Origin: Labyrinthula sp. Ha
Taxonomy: Eukaryota; Sar; Bigyra; Labyrinthulida; Labyrinthulaceae
Length of the DNA: 64,000 nucleotides
Reading direction: 5' to 3'
Assembly (NCBI GenBank): GCA_015227615.1
Contig: JAALGZ010000001.1
Coordinates: forward strand, 1,426,001-1,490,000
Below, piece by piece: positions 34,618-46,236 of this stretch. The first letter of the stretch is position 1, and each line of letters starts with the position of its first letter. The notes beneath the pieces were generated by a model. That model had not been told where the DNA came from, ran no database searches, and worked only from the letters and a program-made list of their open reading frames with translations. Both the position numbers and the translations under genes were made by a program.

Positions 34618-35775
34618 ATGGAAGGTTTATTGAAATCTCGTCATGATGACGTTCTTTCTGCCAATCCAGGATCAAATGAAGAACGGCAAAAGTTGTTAAC
34701 TGAGATTAAATCTCGTGGAAATGCAGCGTTCAAGATAGGGTCTCTATTGGAATGTGATGTGTTATATTCAAAGGCAATAGAGCTTTGTAAAGATGAAGAT
34801 AAAACTTTTTTGGTCAGTTTACTCTCTAATAGATCAATGGTTTACTCTAAGCTTGGTAAGTTTGATGAAGCTGAAAAAGATGCAAACAAGTTGGTCTCTC
34901 TTGATGAAAGCAATCCAAAAGCTTATTTTCGATTGGCTACGGCTTTAAAGGGATTAAAGAAGTTTGATGAGTCCATTAAAAACTTTGAAAAGGTTATTTC
35001 TTTAGATTCAAAAAACAAGAGGATATCTTCTGAAATTGATGCCGTAAAAAAAGCTAAGGAAAAGTATGAGAAAGAGTTGAAGGAAAAGCCAAAGGAGAAG
35101 TCTGTTCCTGTGACTTCCACACCGAAAAATGTTTCTTCAGTAGGATCTAAGGAGAAAAAAAGTGAAAAAAATGATATGAGAGGATATAAAGTACTTCCTA
35201 ATGGAAAGAAGACCACCTTTTTTAATATGGAGCGGACTAAAGAAGAGATTGAGTTGATAAATAAGCAAACCGAGAGTAAACCACAGAGGCTTGAGACAGA
35301 TCCTGAAGAGCATGAAAATTCTGAAACAGGTGGAAGTGCTTGGAACAAGAAAGGAACTTTTGAAGAAAAAGATCTCAACACTTGGGCAAAAGATAAATTG
35401 AAAAAGTATTTGAGAAAAATTGAATTAAGTGAAGGAGATTTTGATTTTAAAGTGGAGAAAATTAAAAATTTAGAAGGAGATGCAAGTCAAACGTTTACAA
35501 GAGGTCAACAAAGGAAAATATTTGATTTTAGTTTTGTTGTTTGTGTAGAAGTTTTTACAGAAACTAATTCTACGAATGTAGACTTATTTGTAAGTGATTT
35601 CAGTGGAGATTCAGTGAAAGACGATGACATAGAATTTGAAGTTCGATGGAGTGTTGAACAAAGAGAAAAAGTAAAGAAAGAAGAAGCAAAGATAATATCT
35701 TTATTGAAGTCTAATTTTTGGAATATAGTGAAGGAAAATTTGGTAAAATGGACAGAAGAATTTGAAGAGCTTTAA
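34618..35775 (+). CDS. TPR co-chaperone fused to an Aha1 N-terminal (Hsp90-activator) domain
   Basis: This 385-residue protein has three N-terminal TPRs (about 24-135). All five carboxylate-clamp positions that grip the EEVD tail of Hsp70/Hsp90 are present: K31, N35, N71, K101, R105. A charged linker (about 145-185) follows, then a segment RGYKVLPNGKKTTFF (188-202) of a type I recall next to such domains. The C-terminal half (about 238-385) matches the Aha1 N domain, which stimulates Hsp90 ATPase: GSAWNKKGTFEEKDLNTWAKDKL, then EGDASQTFTRGQQRKIFDFSF. The Aha1 C-terminal domain (AHSA1) is absent. The protein therefore probably docks on Hsp90 by both its tail and middle domain. Cytosolic, no introns. 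The start follows an A-rich leader. It lies 208 bases downstream of PhoX in the same direction but has its own CGATA cluster. Confidence 0.85.
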   Translation: MEGLLKSRHDDVLSANPGSNEERQKLLTEIKSRGNAAFKIGSLLECDVLYSKAIELCKDEDKTFLVSLLSNRSMVYSKLGKFDEAEKDANKLVSLDESNPKAYFRLATALKGLKKFDESIKNFEKVISLDSKNKRISSEIDAVKKAKEKYEKELKEKPKEKSVPVTSTPKNVSSVGSKEKKSEKNDMRGYKVLPNGKKTTFFNMERTKEEIELINKQTESKPQRLETDPEEHENSETGGSAWNKKGTFEEKDLNTWAKDKLKKYLRKIELSEGDFDFKVEKIKNLEGDASQTFTRGQQRKIFDFSFVVCVEVFTETNSTNVDLFVSDFSGDSVKDDDIEFEVRWSVEQREKVKKEEAKIISLLKSNFWNIVKENLVKWTEEFEEL

Positions 35776-37540
35776 TTACTAAGAACTTATTCTTACTGGA
35801 AAAATTTGGATTAAGTTCATTGTATTTTCAACCGTAGTTATGTTGTCTTATTTACGGAGGGCAATTGGCCATCCGATCTTCTCTAACATAGAAGCTGAAA
35901 GGTTCTGAAGGTAATTTAAATTACTTGGGAGGATATTAAACTTATTACAAGAATTTTGTTTCTTTCTTTCAACTTCTTTACAGCAATAATATTTATTATT
36001 AATATACACGCTAATGTTAAAATTATCTCTTGCTTTGCTACTAGAAAAAGACTTGGTAAAGAAAAAAGAGCAACATTGAAAGCACACACTTTCTGGAAAC
36101 CCAAAGTTAATTTTGAGGTTTTCTAGATATGATAATTTGTGCAAAAGAGCTGAGAGTGAAAATATATTTCCATAACCATATTTTTTTATTCTTTTTATAA
36201 GTATATTTGAATACTTTTATATTTGTTCCAATTAAGCTTTTTTTCAGAGAGGTCAAGATATAAACAGTACAAAAAAGATTATGAATATTTTCCATGAGTG
36301 ATAACTTGCATAAATTCTTAAACCCAATCATTTCATGTAAAAATAAACATTTTGAAATATTTTATGATATATATTCTTCAATATATTCTAGCTCTGTAAT
36401 ACTTCATACTTTTCAATAGAACTTTCGTATAAAACACAGAACGACTGCTTGAAAATGAAATATTAACAGAAAAAACTAATTTTATGTGTTTTGTTCTCAA
36501 ATTTTGTTTCTAAAAAATCAAGCAACCTCAAAATTGCCCTGCTATTCTTGGAATTTATTTTCAGTCTACTTGCACAGAAAATTTCAATGTTGCTACTTGT
36601 GACAAGAAGGAGTTTCTCTACTAACGAACGTAATAAATCCAAGAAAAAAATTAAACCTAAAGTGTATTTCATGCAGGTTAAAAACTTTTATATCATAATC
36701 AGAAAGCTTTGGATTTCTGCGTCGTTTTCAAGAAGAATGTCATACCAGATGAACAAACTTGTTTCTGACTTGACACCTCGTACTGCCTTTTTTAAACCAG
36801 GATACTTTTCTCTAGTATAGAGAGTAGATGTCTTTGGAGAATTAAATAAAATAACTCCATTTAATTCAAACTCCAAAAAAAGCTTAACATAGTTTGAGAA
36901 CCATGTTTTGAACCTCTTTATTTTATTACAATATCCAAGATATTATAAGTATCGTACTTTTGTGTGCAACTTAATAAGTTTAGTACTTCTTTCTTGGATG
37001 AATCTTATATTCAACCATACTGTCAATTTGATCTTATATATCATAAGTAAGTGTTTCTAATGAGAGAGATATATTGTAAATATCCGCCTTGAGAAGCTCT
37101 TGTTATTATATGTCTACTAATTACAGATTTTGGCTGCAATGCAAACTTGGTCTCTAATACTTAACCCAAAGTTTCGCTCAAAGCAAAGAAAAAAGAAGAC
37201 CCAAAAGTGAGGAACTGTGAGAAAGCAAAGTGTTGAAAACATAATTATTAACTGAACTTCTTAATTATGTCTTTAATTGTTGCTTTTTTATTTTTTAAAT
37301 TCGTTGATGTTGTAAGTGGGAGGTTGCGAAAACAGGAGCTCTTACTTTTCAAAATAATACTCAGTTCAGAGAACACTTTCGCTTACCCAAGATTCTAGTT
37401 TTTTACCAAGACAGCTTACTTATAGATTCCTCCAACCCTAGCTCTTTATGATTAGTCGGTTTTGCCCAAGCTATTTTTTTGCCACTTGCAAAATTGAAAT
37501 TACAATAGATGTGATGTTGGAGTCAGTACTGCGTACTTTA
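35776..37540. other. Unassigned AT-rich stretch
   Basis: About 1.8 kb. Overlapping frames at 36.46-36.88 kb on both strands show no domain, and their composition looks like AT-rich noise. Confidence 0.45.
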
Positions 37541-39870
37541 TGAAAAAATGTCGGTTTAGAAAAGGAAGAGACCAAAACAATAAAAACCCCACCAGCAGTC
37601 TAATAAACTTTGGTTGTTTCCAGAAATATATAACCCTTTCCCTTTCTTGGTTGTTCAACAAGTTGTCTAACTTTCTTAGATCTCATATTCTGATAAAGGC
37701 ATTATCTTGTACTCCATCTGTTTCAAGATGCTGCTTCATTTCAAGAGAAATGGCCCTTTCGCTGCTCATGAGGTTGGACCTCACTGCTAAGATTTTTCAC
37801 ACATCTGAACTTGCTTGGGGGATACTTTTTCTGGTTCCCTCACCGTTGAATCATCTCAAGATAAAGATCAGTTCAGGACAGACTTGAATATCTCCGCACC
37901 TGTGCTTTGTCAATTTTGGATTCTGAAGTCGCAGACATGCCAAACAGGAATTTCAAACCATAAATATCTCCCCGCTGTTTGACTTCGTTACTATTTTTTT
38001 CTAATTCAACTGAAACCAATTCTTCAATAGATAGTTGCACTAGTGTTTTAAGACGAGGGCTTTCAGAACAAAAAAGAAGAGATTTGCGAATTTCCTAGGC
38101 TTTGGAAACCAGATTCAATCTTGTAGTTTTGACCTGCATTTTGTAATTACACGTTACATCTTGTGAACTATTAGAAGCTTTCCGCACTTTAATTAAAATT
38201 GTACGTATAGTTTTCTCTACAAGTTCTCTTTCTCTAGACTTTTCTTTATCTTTTCCATCAATTCAGTTGGACTGTTTGATTTCTTAATTGGTTGACGAAC
38301 CAGATCCACTTCATCCATATTTTTCATCATAATTGACTGCAAGTGGGTATAGACCCAAGTCTTGAGTCAATGGTCACTGTTTTTCTCTCCAACAATTCTC
38401 GATCAGAACTTCAAGATCTGTTTATGTATTTAATAAGAATTGAGAGCTGAAAATTCATCTTATTTAGCCTGAACTGTTTGAACGTCTTCAACTATTGCTG
38501 TACCTAAAAAGTGAAATCAAGTTCAGAATATTATGGTCTCTCTTTAATAATTGAAACAGCATGCTCTATTCGCTGCTCCGTTTTGTTTTAATATAGAGTG
38601 CTGACCCCGTAAGCAAGATTCCCTCTGGTAATAGAGCTTTTTTAAACTGATCCCATATACTCTTTCTCTTCTCATTACATTGAAAAGGTCTCCGAAAGTC
38701 CATATCCCTTTCACGTTACTCGTCCAAAATATCAAAATACTCTTACGTATTACATTGAGCATGTGTACCATACATCTCACGAGGTATTTCTTATTTGGTA
38801 CAGACCCATTAGGTTCTGGTTTATCCTCGTATGATTCTGAAAATCTTTCTTGCACGAACCAAGAAACTAGCATCACATCTTAGGAATTATCAGAGGGTAA
38901 GCTCTAGATATAATGAGCTAAACCAAAGTTCTTCACAACGCTATGGACAAGTTTGGCCGTTTCATAAGCTCTTTCTCACCAAAACCCAGTAACATAAGAT
39001 AGAAATTAACCATTGCAAAATAACCTGATCACATCTTTAACTTCTCAATACAATAAAATGTTAATGAACAATACAATTTCCTTTTTATTGAAAAAAGCGT
39101 CAGTAGTAATAGGTATTGTTCCGTTGGTCGTTATTTCTTCAAAAGGACAGTGATATCCTTGAAAATAGTCGTATCCTCTCCCTGAAATGAAACACTGGAA
39201 CTGAAATGCAAAAAAAAACAACTTAAACCCCACAACCAAGGCTGGTAAATTTTCTAACTATTTTATGTATGCTTTGCCGTCGGCTTCTGCTTAGTTTTTC
39301 ATACCTCCTTTTGTATAATGAAAAGAGTTCACTTGGTTATTCTCCCGAACCATGCCTAATACATAGTTTTGGTTTTTTTATCTCACTTAACTCTTAACAT
39401 GTATGATCCATAGTTTTAACCTGTTGCTTGTGAGCCTACTGGTACTCCTTAAGTACATGGTATTCTGAATACCTTGTGGTGAAATCATAAGGAACATTTT
39501 TTAACCAATATTTTTTTGGGGTCTGCTCGGAGGTTGGAAACCCTTCGGTCCTACAAGAAGGACATTACTGACCCAAAGCCATTTCTTGCGTCGGGTGGGA
39601 TTTGAACCCACTAAACCAACCCTCCCGGCACGTTTTCTTGTCATAGTAATGAAAACTTGAATCACTCACACTCCACGGAGCCAATAATTCAAAGCTAAAT
39701 GCCTTGCCTATAAGGCTTTGACGACTTGGGGAGTCCATGGGGCATCAGCTTCCACAGTAGCGCGCTGCGGCTTAACCAATATCTATGAGCCTTATTATTA
39801 ACATCAGTTGCGTGTGGCTTGAGGTACTGATGAAAGGTACTTCTATTTGATGCGGGTCTGCTTTTGAAAT
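37540..39870 (-). mobile_element. hAT-type DNA transposon, decayed transposase
   Basis: Minus-strand hAT transposase landmarks appear in the right order from high to low coordinates. They are a possible BED-finger end at about 39,830 (STFHQYLKPH), ITTDAF (about 39,110; first aspartate, TTDxW region), and ETAKLVHSVVKNFGLAHYI with SDNS (about 38,890-38,960; the DNASN box). Next are VRCMVHMLNVIRKSIL (about 38,760; the C-x-AHxLNL box) and ILAVRSNLMSSERAISL (about 37,750; the C-terminal dimerisation SSxxERxFS box). Several frame changes and stops separate these pieces, so it is dead. Terminal inverted repeats were not found. The interval between the finger and the first aspartate holds a tRNA-like insert. 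An unrelated-looking hAT-type MITE lies about 4 kb to the right. Confidence 0.65.
39525..39700 (-). mobile_element. tRNA-derived SINE-like sequence
   Basis: On the minus strand 39,610-39,594 forms a perfect T-arm: five-pair stem GTGGG/CCCAC around TTCAAAT. It includes a B-box (GGTTCAAATCC) and is followed by CCGACGCA, which could be a 3' acceptor strand. A-box-like words TTGGTTTAGTGG (immediately upstream) and TGGCTCCGTGG (about 75 bases upstream) are present. There is no complete cloverleaf, so it is not a functional tRNA gene. The context between two hAT transposase segments suggests a SINE inserted into that transposon. Ends and tail are not defined. Confidence 0.4.
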
Positions 39871-42800
39871 TTTATTACAGCATTCGTGACTTTTTCTTGG
39901 TTTCTATCATAATTTCCAATGGTCTGGAATTTATCATATTCCACTTGCTCTTTAGCTAAAGCCTATAGTCTCAAATTCAATGAAGCATCCATCCAAATTA
40001 TCTAATATTTCAACTGCATTTTATGAATATCTCAAACCTAAATCTTTTGGCGTCATACAATATCTTTTATATATTCTTTTTTTCCTATTTTTTATCCGTC
40101 TTTGTTTTCTATAATGAGTAGCAATCAATTTAAAACATTGGTTAGGTCTTGTACCCTTTGTAGTACAGTTTTCTGCTTTTCTCATTGTAGTCTACTCAAT
40201 AATATGGAGAAATCGGTTGGTTCATCGATTCCCATTTCTTGAAGTTATCTTCTTGTGGTTGGATATTACTCTGTGCTAGGTGAGTTAAATGACATAGCAC
40301 ATTATCAGCACAAAATACTAGAGTTATCATACACACATGAATTGGCCAGGTTTTTGGTACTACTTAATAGTACAGATACTCTCACATTTTAAATATTGAG
40401 CCTAGATTTATATTAAGCAATCCCGCTCATTTCTAACCCTCCCAGTGTCGAAAGTCCGGGTAGTATCAGGAAACTTAGAATAAATACATTCATAATCAAG
40501 TATAGTACAAAATAATGTTGGTAGCATTCCGGAATCCATTTAATAAAGGATTATGCAAGTATCCTAAGAATACAAGTTATTTAATTTTCGTTCTTTATCA
40601 AAGATAAATCTAGGTTGTGTATTCTATTTTGCAATGATCACCAATGTAAAACTCAAAACAGAAAAAATGTAACATATGGGAAGTAAGATTTTAATGGCTC
40701 ATTCAATAGTAAGTTTATCAATATCTGCTATTATATAATTATGAAGGGCTCTTATCAACTTCAAAGCCTGTTTGCTTTTGTTTCTCTACAAAAAAATAAG
40801 TATCTTTCGTCTCAGTTCCCCTGTAGAATTTTATCCGTCACTTCTCTTACTCTGCTTCAATTTTATGCACTTCTCCAGCTCGACTTCTTCTGAATGCATC
40901 TTCAAGTCTGTGTACTTCGGAATATTTCCCTTTCACCCAATTTGCAGAAGACGACCATAACTATTCTTTTTAGGGCGGTTTTAGTTGCCATGTGTTTTTT
41001 TTCATGAACAATTTATTTTTATCAAGATGTTTGAATCTAGTAAGGTAAGTTGGACTATGAATTTTTAATGACTTTATATATTTAAAAATATATATTTGAG
41101 CTTTAAGCTGATATCAAATTCGTTTTGCAACTGCGAGATTAAAATGTTTAAATTTAAAGAATAAATGATTTTCTAATCTAAAATACGTCAGAAAACCTAA
41201 TAAAATAATTTTTCTAGCAAAATCTAAAAGTGCAAATTTTGCTTAGTATATATGAATTACCTATGTACTAACTTATACATGTGTTATTAATATCTTACAA
41301 GGAATAAAATTAGAATAACATATATTTTTATTTATGAATTTGAAATATTGTGACAGATATATGAATAATTATGAATAATAAAAACTTCAAACTTTTTCTA
41401 TTTTTTTTCTAAGTTGCTGGATCTTAACCTTAGATAATGTTAGAGTGAAATTTTGCAGTATTCTAAAAATTATTTAGCTCAGTGTTCACCATGTTAGAGG
41501 TGAGCTCAGAGTCAAATCAAATTAAACCAAATAGCTAATACTGAGTTTATTCCGGATTTCTTTGGAGCTTCCTTGAACCAAGCTCAAATAAATTCCAGAT
41601 AATCAATTAATTAGGCTCTAATGCATTACCTAAAGTTTTATTCTATTTTTTATTATCCATTCGGGAATGTCTTTTTATCTAAAAGTATCCTTCTAAGTTT
41701 CTGAGATCTCGGAAATAAGATACTCTGCTAGGAAGTCTATAGAGAATACTCCGATTCTCAAACAAACTTATTTATAGACCAAAATTTACCTGTTTTATGA
41801 CTGGTGAGGTCTGTTCAAGCTCTAGATGACTATATCTTAAGATATTACACGGATTGAAGTTGAGAAAAACATCATTTTAGCTCAATATCGACTTTTCTTA
41901 AAAAAAACAAGAAAAATTTTTGAAAAAACAGAATTAAAGGTTATAGGCCGCGTTTTTTAGTTGCTCAGAGCTCCCTGGTAGAAAAATTTAGGGGATTACA
42001 GCAAAACTGAGTAATTACTTATTTTCAGATGTGCAGATTTTCAACATTTGACTTTTCTGAGTGAAGTTTGGTTCAGTTACAATTAACTAGAGAAGAAATA
42101 TCCTGAGAAATGGTTTGAGAAGTCAGATATAGTGAATTCTTAGGGTCTGAGAAGAATCAGATCATTTATAGAGTTGTTCTTCATGACGTTACGTTTGGAT
42201 GTATGTTTTTTTAGAGATCTGTAAACTCAGTGAAAAGGACCCTTAAAATTAGCCCTTTTTAGAGTTCAAAGTACTCATCCTTATCAAATACCCTGACAAA
42301 ACACATGGTTGAAAATATTTGTTTAATGTGAAACACATTGTAGGTGATAATATTGTATTTGAGGAAGATTTCGCCACAAGAAATAGCAAATACTATAAGC
42401 GTTATTTTAAGTAATCGTGGTTTTTTATACTCTATATTATTTGAATCCTCTAAATTTTTATGTGAGTAAGTACTAGGATAAGTTTGCAGTATGTTTTCAG
42501 TTTTGTAGAAGAGTTGAAAAGGTATTGTAGATTATATGGCCATTATACTGCATTTTTGGAAAAATCGTGGGTAAAGTTTTCACCACCCCGTAATAACAAA
42601 AGCCAGAAAACAACATTGTTAACTACTAGGCCTAATTTGAATATAATATCTAACATTGACAGTTTACAGAGGTGGTGTAATCTTTTTCTTTATTGTTTTC
42701 TGATCGATATAAAATGAATGAATAATATTTTTGGTTGTGTTTGGTGCTCTACATTTAATCAAGCGTTAAAAATCCTGTATTATCTTACATGACTAGAAAA

Positions 42801-43886
42801 CTAATTAAGATTGCTCTCAGTACCTATATTTGGTCTTTATAACTTATAATATTCGCTGAGAAATACACTGTACAATTTTTTATGTTTTATATAAAATACG
42901 GGTTAACCACAAGAAAATAGAATAGAATAATGGAATAAACTAGTTACGTTTTAGAATTCTAAATATTAGTGGATGGAATAGTTTAGGAAATGTGTCCCAT
43001 AGGTTGCCTTAACGCTGCAAACAAATTTCATTTCGATACATATATAACTAAATTTCGAATTGACATTACCAAATATTTCCAAATTGCAAAAGTGGTAGTT
43101 TTAGCTGAAAGCAAACTCTTATTGAATAAATTATACCAACGCACAAAGTTAGACATTTTTTTATAACGTGATTATTTAATTTGGCACAGAAATACTGGTT
43201 ACCCGTTAGAGAAAATGACTTTTGGCGAGGTAAATATTTAAATATATATATATATATATGTTTTCCTTAATGGATTTTGTATTTTTAACTTATATAGTAG
43301 CCAATTAGCTTACTATAGAACCGTAATGCTTATCATAAGCTCTTAGAAAATGGACATATATTTAAAAGGCTTCGTTTAAGTTTCTCTGAAGCAAAGTTTG
43401 TACGAAGATAAAACCCTTTCTTGGCTTGAATTATTTGCATTTCCTAGAGATATACGTACACCTTTCCATTTTGTTAAACTCGGCGTATTAAGAAATGGTT
43501 TGCGAATACTATACAACTTTCAGATCAAAAAGGTTTTCAAATGGTACATTTCTTGCATGTGGAGACAGGTTGAATCTCCATTTTCTTTCAGTATTGTTGA
43601 TATCCAAAAGAATCCGTGATTATAGATTTTTGAGACCACAGCAAGACAAGTGCTTAGATTTGAAAGAACAATCCGGATACCCTAATTTAATCTTACGATA
43701 CCGGTTTCAAACATTAACAATTTCCTGTTTTCTTATCGTAAATCTTCCTTCTTGCGGATAGGGAACTCTGTCTAGATATTGAAGAAAGGGTGCAACACTT
43801 GGCACAGTTTGTACTTTCTTCCTAGACAACACAGTGTATTAGCTTGGCACTGGGCAGAGTTGGTAGTCAAAACAGAAAGTCGGTAC
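39871..43886. other. Unassigned AT-rich stretch
   Basis: About 4 kb with no gene, RNA or domain recognised. It is very AT-rich, especially 41-43 kb, and includes an AT microsatellite. It could hide highly decayed transposon DNA. Confidence 0.45.
43242..43259. repeat. (AT)n microsatellite
   Basis: Uninterrupted AT dinucleotide run of 18 bases. Confidence 0.9.
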
Positions 43887-43894
43887 TCATGAGT

Positions 43895-44020
43895 TAGGTG
43901 TGTTTATCGAGATAACAAAAGCTTCTCGAGAAGGATTTTACCAAAATATTTGTGTTGCGAGATAACAAGAGGGTTCTTCTCGAGAAGCTCTTGTTAAGAC
44001 TCTCTCGTTAAACACGCCTA
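43895..44020. mobile_element. 126-bp hAT-type MITE with 8-bp target duplication
   Basis: The ends are inverted repeats: TAGGTGTGTTTATCGAGA on the left and, in reverse complement, TAGGCGTGTTTAACGAGA on the right. The pairing continues inward through TAACAA(A/G)AGCTTCTCGAGAAG, so the arms reach about 40 bases. The element is flanked by a perfect 8-bp direct repeat, TCATGAGT (43887-43894 and 44021-44028). An 8-bp duplication and TAG-starting ends are the hAT superfamily signature. There is no coding capacity. The palindrome CTTCTCGAGAAG occurs in each arm. The intact duplication suggests a fairly recent insertion compared with the other elements here. Confidence 0.85.
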
Positions 44021-44028
44021 TCATGAGT

Positions 44029-45306
44029 TGCATAGTGCACCAAAGACACAATCCATTTGGCTCTTATAAACAAGGATCTCGGGTTCCTTCAGAGATCTCG
44101 GTATTCTACAGCTGAGGTGTTACAGGCTTGATAAGCCACAAAGAACCAGCCATACTTCAATTCAACACATGACACATAGGATAACAACAAAATTAGACAA
44201 GTTATTGAATTCCTGGTTGTTTTCTCTTTGTTTTTTATATTGTTTCCATCTATGTAACAATACGGTTGACCTTTTTTTTCTGTATTATATATTACCATGT
44301 CTTCTTGCTCTAATGCAACGAATTGTTCTTAAGAGTTCTTGTGAAAAACTTAGCTAAAAAAGATTGACAAACCATTTTTCATTTCCTTCTTTTAAAAAAG
44401 GAGCGAAAAAAGCAGTAATGCTCTGTTGCAGATCTAGTTTGTTATGCATGGGAATATTTTCACCCTAGATATTGTTGTTATTATTTAGAATCTAAACTTG
44501 AAGTACCTAACAAAGTGTTATAATTTTACTTTGCTAACTATTTGAAACTTAAAAAAGGGTTCTGAATTTTGCAAAAGGAATCATATATACTAGAAAAGAT
44601 TTGATTCTAAGCAACACAAGAGTATCAACGATTTCAATGATATGGAAAATGGTAGACTGCTAAGGTCTTCTATGCTTTTGAGTGTATTGCTGGTTTTCAA
44701 GGCCTCACAACTTAATTAGCAATTTAATAGTTGAGAGTGTAGACACCTGTCTTGAAGCAAGTTCTCAAAGTTTACAGAGTGAGAATTCCTTCAAAATGCA
44801 AGAAGCAAGGATGGGCCGAAAACTTTGCTTCACCCTTTTTCTATTCCATCTTTCGCAATGAGCAATAGTAAGCTAAGGAGGAGAAAAACGTTATCCTTGT
44901 GTTACGGAAATGTTAGACAAGAATTGTTTCACCCATGAAGTTAAAGAAGTTCAGACTGCTTAGGAGTACAAATTGTTAATGGTAAATTTAATGGGTGAAA
45001 TGAGATTACACGTATTGCATGACAAAATTAAAACGAGGGTGGATTACCCTCTACGCGTAAGTGCCAAACACCTAAGAATAACAGAGAAACAAACTGATAC
45101 TGTTCACCCTAGGAACACGACGCAAGTAGAAGAAACTGGATATGGAAATATAATCGCTTATCTTTCGACTTTTATCCACCGTTGTTGTCCCTGAATTTTC
45201 CTCTTTGACGTTTCTCCCTTGTAAGAAAGTTCTTCTATTTAACACAACAAAAAACAACAAAACAAACCAAAACAAAACCAAAAAAGAAATATATAACTAT
45301 ATAAAA
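44029..45306. other. Unassigned stretch and leader of the first M8 gene
   Basis: No gene recognised until the M8 start. The last ~70 bases (from about 45,240) are a C/A-rich leader (repeats of AACAAAAC and CCAAAAC), similar to the leader of the second M8 gene. Confidence 0.5.
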
Positions 45307-46236
45307 ATGTCTTTCGTAAGAGTACTTTTCCCAAACGGAATTTCCTCCTCATTTTCTGGGGCTTTTGACGACGCTGTTGACTACTGGAATGATGCCATTA
45401 ACGGAAATTCAAGAACTGGAGATATTAATGTTGGAGGGTTAGATGTTGAACCTTATTGTGGAGTTGATTACACCTACCCATCAGGATATATTCTTACCAC
45501 CTTGGATATTTTTGCCTCGGTAGTTAGTATTGACGGAAGTGGAGGAATCTTAGGTCAAGCTGGACCATGCGCCACCTCCAATTTAGTGCCTAGATTAGGA
45601 ATTATGCAATTCGACTCTGCAGATTCCTCGAGCTTGCTGAGCAGTGGAAGCTTTGACCTGGTAATTAAACACGAGATGGCTCATGTTATTGGAATTGGAA
45701 CTATGTGGTCCTCCTTTGGAATTATCTCTGGTGCTGGAGGATCTAATCCGCAATACACAGGATCAAATGGAAACGCAGGATACGGGCAACTTGGAGGAAG
45801 TGGAAATATCCCAATTGAGAACAGCGGAGGTTCTGGAACTCGTGATGGACATTGGAGGGAGACTACCTTTGAAAACGAGCTCATGACGGGATATCTAAAC
45901 AGTGGAAGTAACCCTAACTCCATCATGAGTGTAAGAAGTTTGCAAGATATGGGATACAGTGTTGACACTTCCGCCGCTGAGAGCTACAGTATTCCAAAAG
46001 AAGGAAGTGTTGCAACTACTATTGATTTAGACTTTGGCCATGATCTTCTTGATTTTGAAGTTGTGGACTTGGAGGTTGTTGCCGCAGAAAATCAAGCAAA
46101 AATTCAGTTTCAGAATGAGCTTATGTTTGGAGCAATTATTCTTGCTGTTGCATCTGCATTCATTGTTCTAGCTGCTGTAGCAAAGAAGAAAATGGGAAGG
46201 AAAGAAACCGCTGAAGGAGAAAGATCAGTTGTTTAA
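45307..46236 (+). CDS. Leishmanolysin-like metalloprotease (peptidase M8), intact zinc site
   Basis: This 309-residue protein is an M8 (metzincin) zinc protease. It has HEMAHVIGIG (H122, E123, H126), the distant third zinc ligand in GHWRETTFENELMTG (H182) and a Met-turn in SIMSVRSLQDMGY (M207). The segments IDGSGGILGQAGPC and MQFDSAD are also typical of the family. A C-terminal transmembrane segment (about 273-292) and a basic tail follow. No signal peptide is visible. The frame extends upstream of 45307 only through a non-ATG start in a C/A-rich leader, so 45307 is the likely start. Either topology is unusual (tail-anchored) or a leader exon is missed. No introns were seen in the coding part. 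A paralogue with a destroyed zinc site lies 10 kb downstream on the same strand. Confidence 0.9.
   Translation: MSFVRVLFPNGISSSFSGAFDDAVDYWNDAINGNSRTGDINVGGLDVEPYCGVDYTYPSGYILTTLDIFASVVSIDGSGGILGQAGPCATSNLVPRLGIMQFDSADSSSLLSSGSFDLVIKHEMAHVIGIGTMWSSFGIISGAGGSNPQYTGSNGNAGYGQLGGSGNIPIENSGGSGTRDGHWRETTFENELMTGYLNSGSNPNSIMSVRSLQDMGYSVDTSAAESYSIPKEGSVATTIDLDFGHDLLDFEVVDLEVVAAENQAKIQFQNELMFGAIILAVASAFIVLAAVAKKKMGRKETAEGERSVV

Noticed and set aside
36463-36876. Overlapping 60-110 codon frames on both strands
   Set aside because: AT-rich composition, no domain, no consistent frame across possible short introns.
39560-39640. Functional tRNA gene on the minus strand
   Set aside because: The T-arm is perfect but no complete cloverleaf with anticodon arm and matching acceptor can be drawn.
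45205-45306. N-terminal extension of the M8 protein
   Set aside because: It opens only at TTG and translates a C/A-rich leader; the ATG at 45307 begins the conserved domain.
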